The notes beneath the pieces are model-generated. The model saw nothing but the letters and a program-made list of their open reading frames with translations, was not told the DNA's origin and searched no databases. The translations under genes and the position numbers were made by a program. 32,362 nucleotides of DNA from Acidobacteriota bacterium (GTDB lineage: Bacteria; Acidobacteriota; Vicinamibacteria; Marinacidobacterales; Marinacidobacteraceae), in assembly GCA_022820545.1 (NCBI GenBank), contig JAJEFG010000036.1:1-32362 (forward strand). Direction: 5' to 3'. Positions 30,612-32,362 of the stretch are shown here, piece after piece. Numbering within the stretch: the stretch's first letter is position 1; each line of letters begins with the position of its first letter.

Positions 30612-31229
30612 GTGAAACGCCGGAGAGTCGCATCGAGCCCGAAGCGAGAGTTCTGGATCGCAATGCGCGAGATGCGGCGCCGCTTCGAGGAGAGCCAGCG
30701 GCGCGCGGAGCGCGACATGGAGGATCTCCGGGAGCGCCAGCGTCAGACCGACGCGCAACTCCGCCGCAGCGAACTCCTCTTCACCGGGCACTGGGGAAAA
30801 CTGGTCGAGTCGCTCGTTGAAGGCGACCTGGCGCGCCTGCTCCGGGAGCGCGGCGTGGACGTGGCAATGGTCGCGTCACGGATCGAGCTTGCCCTCGATC
30901 CACGTCGCCGGGAGATTGACCTGCTCGCCGCGAACGGAGAGGACGTCGTCGCGGTGGAGGTCAAGACCACCATGAAAGTGGCGGACGTGCGCCGTTTCGT
31001 GGAACTGCTCGATGAGGTTCGCGAGCTGCTGCCCACCGTATTCCGCCGGCTGCGGATCTACGGCGGAATGGCGTACCTGCGCGCCGAGGAAGAGGCCGCG
31101 CGCTACGCCGAGCGCCGGGGGCTCTACGTCATCCGCGCGACCGGGAACAGCGCCAGCATCATCAACGCCCCCGGCTTCCGGCCTCGGGCCTTCGACCCGG
31201 AAACCCCAGCCACCAGCCCCGACGCCTAA
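30612..31229 (+). CDS. DUF3782-like protein with coiled coil and PD-(D/E)XK-type nuclease fold
   Basis: 205 aa from the GTG at 30612, supported by GGAGAG 6 nt upstream; an ATG at 30561 would add 17 residues overlapping the promoter. Residues about 12-52 form a charged coiled coil (M-R-R-R-F-E-E-S-Q-R-R-A-E-R-D). Residues 60-205 match the DUF3782 pattern: G-K-L-V-E-S-L-V-E-G-D-L-A-R-L-L, then R-E-I-D103-L-L-A-A-N-G-E-D-V-V-A-V-E116-V-K118-T-T, a restriction-endonuclease-like D...ExK site, and a Y-A-E-R-R-G-L-Y-V-I-R-A-T-G-N closing strand. A DNA-cleaving or DNA-binding role is plausible but unproven. It lies 305 bp before the integrase on the same strand; whether it belongs to the mobile element is unclear. 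Confidence 0.72.
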   Translation: MKRRRVASSPKREFWIAMREMRRRFEESQRRAERDMEDLRERQRQTDAQLRRSELLFTGHWGKLVESLVEGDLARLLRERGVDVAMVASRIELALDPRRREIDLLAANGEDVVAVEVKTTMKVADVRRFVELLDEVRELLPTVFRRLRIYGGMAYLRAEEEAARYAERRGLYVIRATGNSASIINAPGFRPRAFDPETPATSPDA

Positions 31230-31326
31230 CCGCCCACGCCCGGGCGCGGCGCTGTTCACACGGGGACAATCCGCCCCGGCGGGCAAATTGGCGTCACGCT
31301 ACCCGACACCAATGGCGGAACAGCTT

Positions 31327-31349
31327 GGAACGCCGACCTCCGGTCGGCA
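31327..31349 (+). repeat. Two-hairpin dispersed repeat, copy F (truncated to one stem)
   Basis: GGAACGCCGACC-TCC-GGTCGGCA keeps only the first stem-loop. Both stem sides differ together from the other copies (CCGACC with GGTCGG), so pairing is preserved. The second stem and GAAAC are absent, so this copy is decayed or cut. Confidence 0.65.
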
Positions 31350-31403
31350 CTCCAGTCGTTCTATGCGGTTCCGTTGGGTGCCTCCGAATGCTCCCATAAG
31401 CTC

Positions 31404-31469
31404 GATATATCAATGAGTTATCGTGCTACAATGTTCCATCCGGGAACGGCCGCAACCCGTTCGTTCCCG
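31404..31469 (+). promoter_or_regulatory. Integrase upstream region: palindrome, extended -10 and hairpin
   Basis: This part of the 305-bp gene-free gap (31230-31534) is AT-rich compared with its surroundings. GATATATC (31404-31411) is a perfect palindrome framed by an imperfect ATAAGCTC/GAGTTAT repeat and could be an operator. TGCTACAAT (31424-31432) is an extended -10 with a near-consensus hexamer. CGGGAACG (31441-31448) and CGTTCCCG (31462-31469) form a perfect 8-bp hairpin stem in the presumed leader. GGAAC recurs at 31501, 31521 and 31540, roughly every 20 bp. No tRNA or att core can be recognised. The first 100 bp of the gap hold only repeat copy F. Confidence 0.45.
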
Positions 31470-31534
31470 CCGTGTTTCTGATATTCACTTGGTAGCTGTA
31501 GGAACCAAGAATCCCCCGCAGGAACGAAAAACCC

Positions 31535-32362
31535 ATGATGGAACGACCCTACCGACTCTCCGCGCGCTTCGTAGCCACCATTGAACAGCCCGGACGCTAC
31601 GGCGACGGGCGCGGCTCCGGCGGCCTCTCACTCCTCGTCAAGCATACGACCCGCGGCCAGCTGGCCAAGTCCTGGGCGCAGCGCATCAATCTGGACGGCC
31701 GCCAGCGCAATCTGGGACTCGGCTCCTGGCCCCACGTCAGTCTCGCCGAGGCCCGCGAGAAGTGCGCCCTGAACCTCGCGGCGCGGCGGCGCGGGGAACT
31801 GGTGACCGGCCGGAAGCGAACCGTCCCCACCTTCGAGGAGGCGTTGGAGAAGGTGATCGCGGTGCACCGGGCCGGCTGGAAGAACGGCAGCAGGTCCGAG
31901 GACGACTGGCGGGCGACCCTTCGGGACTACGCGATGCCGAAGCTCGGGAGAAGACCGGTGCACCGGATCAGCACATCGGACGTGATGGAGGTCCTGCTCC
32001 CGATCTGGAACGAGAAGCGGGTGACGGCTCGGCGGGTCAGGCATCGGATCTCGGCGGTGATGCGCTGGGCGGTCGCCCAGGGCTACCGGGAGGACAACCC
32101 GGCGGGCGAGGCCATCGGGGCGGCGCTCCCCAGGAATGGCGTTCAGGTGCGCCATCTCCCCGCACTCCCGTATGCGGAGGTCGCCGGAGCCCTCGAGACG
32201 GTGCGCGGGTCGGGTGCCTATCCCGGGACGGTGCTGGCGTTCGAGTTCCTGGTGCTGACGGCGTGCCGGAGCGGGGAGGTGCTTGGCGCGCGGTGGGAGG
32301 AGATGGACCTCGAGGCGCGGGAATGGCGCATCCCGCCCGAGCGGATGAAGACGGGGCGCGAG
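31535..32362 (+). CDS. P4-type tyrosine recombinase (integrase), 3' end outside window
   Basis: 276 codons are visible with no stop. The start is ATG at 31535 (a second ATG follows at once), with AGGAAC about 10 nt upstream. Residues about 1-85 match the arm-type DNA-binding DUF4102 module (S-G-G-L-S-L-L-V-K, then R-N-L-G-L-G-S-W-P-H-V-S-L-A-E-A-R). Residues about 90-190 are the SAM-like core-binding domain (W-R-A-T-L-R-D-Y-A-M-P-K-L-G-R-R-P-V). The catalytic domain begins near 205 with L-T-A-C-R-S-G-E-V-L-G-A-R-W-E-E, which carries the first active-site arginine; the remaining H-x-x-R and Y lie beyond the window. Such integrases insert genomic islands or P4-like elements, usually at tRNA genes. 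The element probably extends to the right. Confidence 0.92.
   Translation, partial: MMERPYRLSARFVATIEQPGRYGDGRGSGGLSLLVKHTTRGQLAKSWAQRINLDGRQRNLGLGSWPHVSLAEAREKCALNLAARRRGELVTGRKRTVPTFEEALEKVIAVHRAGWKNGSRSEDDWRATLRDYAMPKLGRRPVHRISTSDVMEVLLPIWNEKRVTARRVRHRISAVMRWAVAQGYREDNPAGEAIGAALPRNGVQVRHLPALPYAEVAGALETVRGSGAYPGTVLAFEFLVLTACRSGEVLGARWEEMDLEAREWRIPPERMKTGRE

Noticed and set aside
8554-31349. Possible CRISPR array from the repeated GC-rich units
   Set aside because: The copies are kilobases apart, in both orientations, with no regular spacers and no cas genes.
31230-31534. tRNA or att site next to the integrase
   Set aside because: No cloverleaf (T-loop GTTCRANYC with matching acceptor stem) can be folded in this gap on either strand by eye; the att core may lie on the other end of the element.

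Overview
The window is very GC-rich, gene-dense bacterial chromosome, and most intergenic gaps are under 200 bp. The gene set suggests a Gram-negative from the Acidobacteriota/Gemmatimonadota sphere. The evidence is an orphan duplicated MacB/FtsX permease of the ADOP type, an outer-membrane CBM9/DUF5916 protein, a pair of exported imidazolonepropionase-like amidohydrolases, an exported class C beta-lactamase-fold serine hydrolase, and many Sec signal peptides. The phylum is an inference; there is no rRNA or ribosomal protein gene here to settle it.

Layout. 1-152: start of an exported alpha/beta hydrolase leaving the window on the minus strand. 246-901: a VapBC toxin-antitoxin pair. 924-3167: a DinB-fold protein, a small membrane coiled-coil protein and a D-amino-acid dehydrogenase-like flavoenzyme. 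3216-3914: a second toxin-antitoxin pair (PIN toxin, Phd antitoxin) on the minus strand. 8497 down to 3969: a minus-strand run of two translationally coupled amidohydrolases, a serine hydrolase and a Gly/Ala-rich membrane protein, which looks like an envelope/periplasmic catabolic cluster. 8629-11519: class IV PLP aminotransferase overlapping a CPA2 antiporter with RCK domains. 11569-14290: DUF5916 outer-membrane protein and a DoxX protein. 14411-15452: two tandem paralogous exported OB-fold-like proteins with arginine tails. 19197 down to 15623: uvrA and a rhomboid protease. 19338-20270: stand-alone DUF2090 aldolase-like protein. 22738 down to 20309: ADOP permease. 28863 down to 23067: tightly packed uvrC-trpS-scpA-scpB-(rluB+cmk) operon. 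29451-31229: quinone oxidoreductase and a DUF3782/PD-(D/E)XK-like protein. 31535 to the end: a P4-type integrase, probably the left edge of an integrated element that continues beyond the window.

The housekeeping part couples nucleotide-excision repair (UvrA, UvrC), chromosome condensation (ScpA/ScpB), translation (TrpRS with a probable Fe-S motif) and rRNA modification/CMP phosphorylation (RluB and Cmk fused in one polypeptide).

The most interesting non-gene signals are two. One is a dispersed repeat of about 45 bp with two predicted hairpins, seen six times, whose stems carry compensatory base changes. The other is a recurrent -10-like hexamer (TACACT, TAGAGT, TACAAT) only 8-15 nt before the start codons of several genes without a Shine-Dalgarno sequence, suggesting leaderless or very short-leader transcripts. 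The most interesting protein-level signals are the metal-ligand-less amidohydrolase paired with an intact one, the RluB-Cmk fusion, and the arginine-tailed OB-fold duplicates. I did not find a CRISPR array, rRNA, tRNA or a clearly new defence system.
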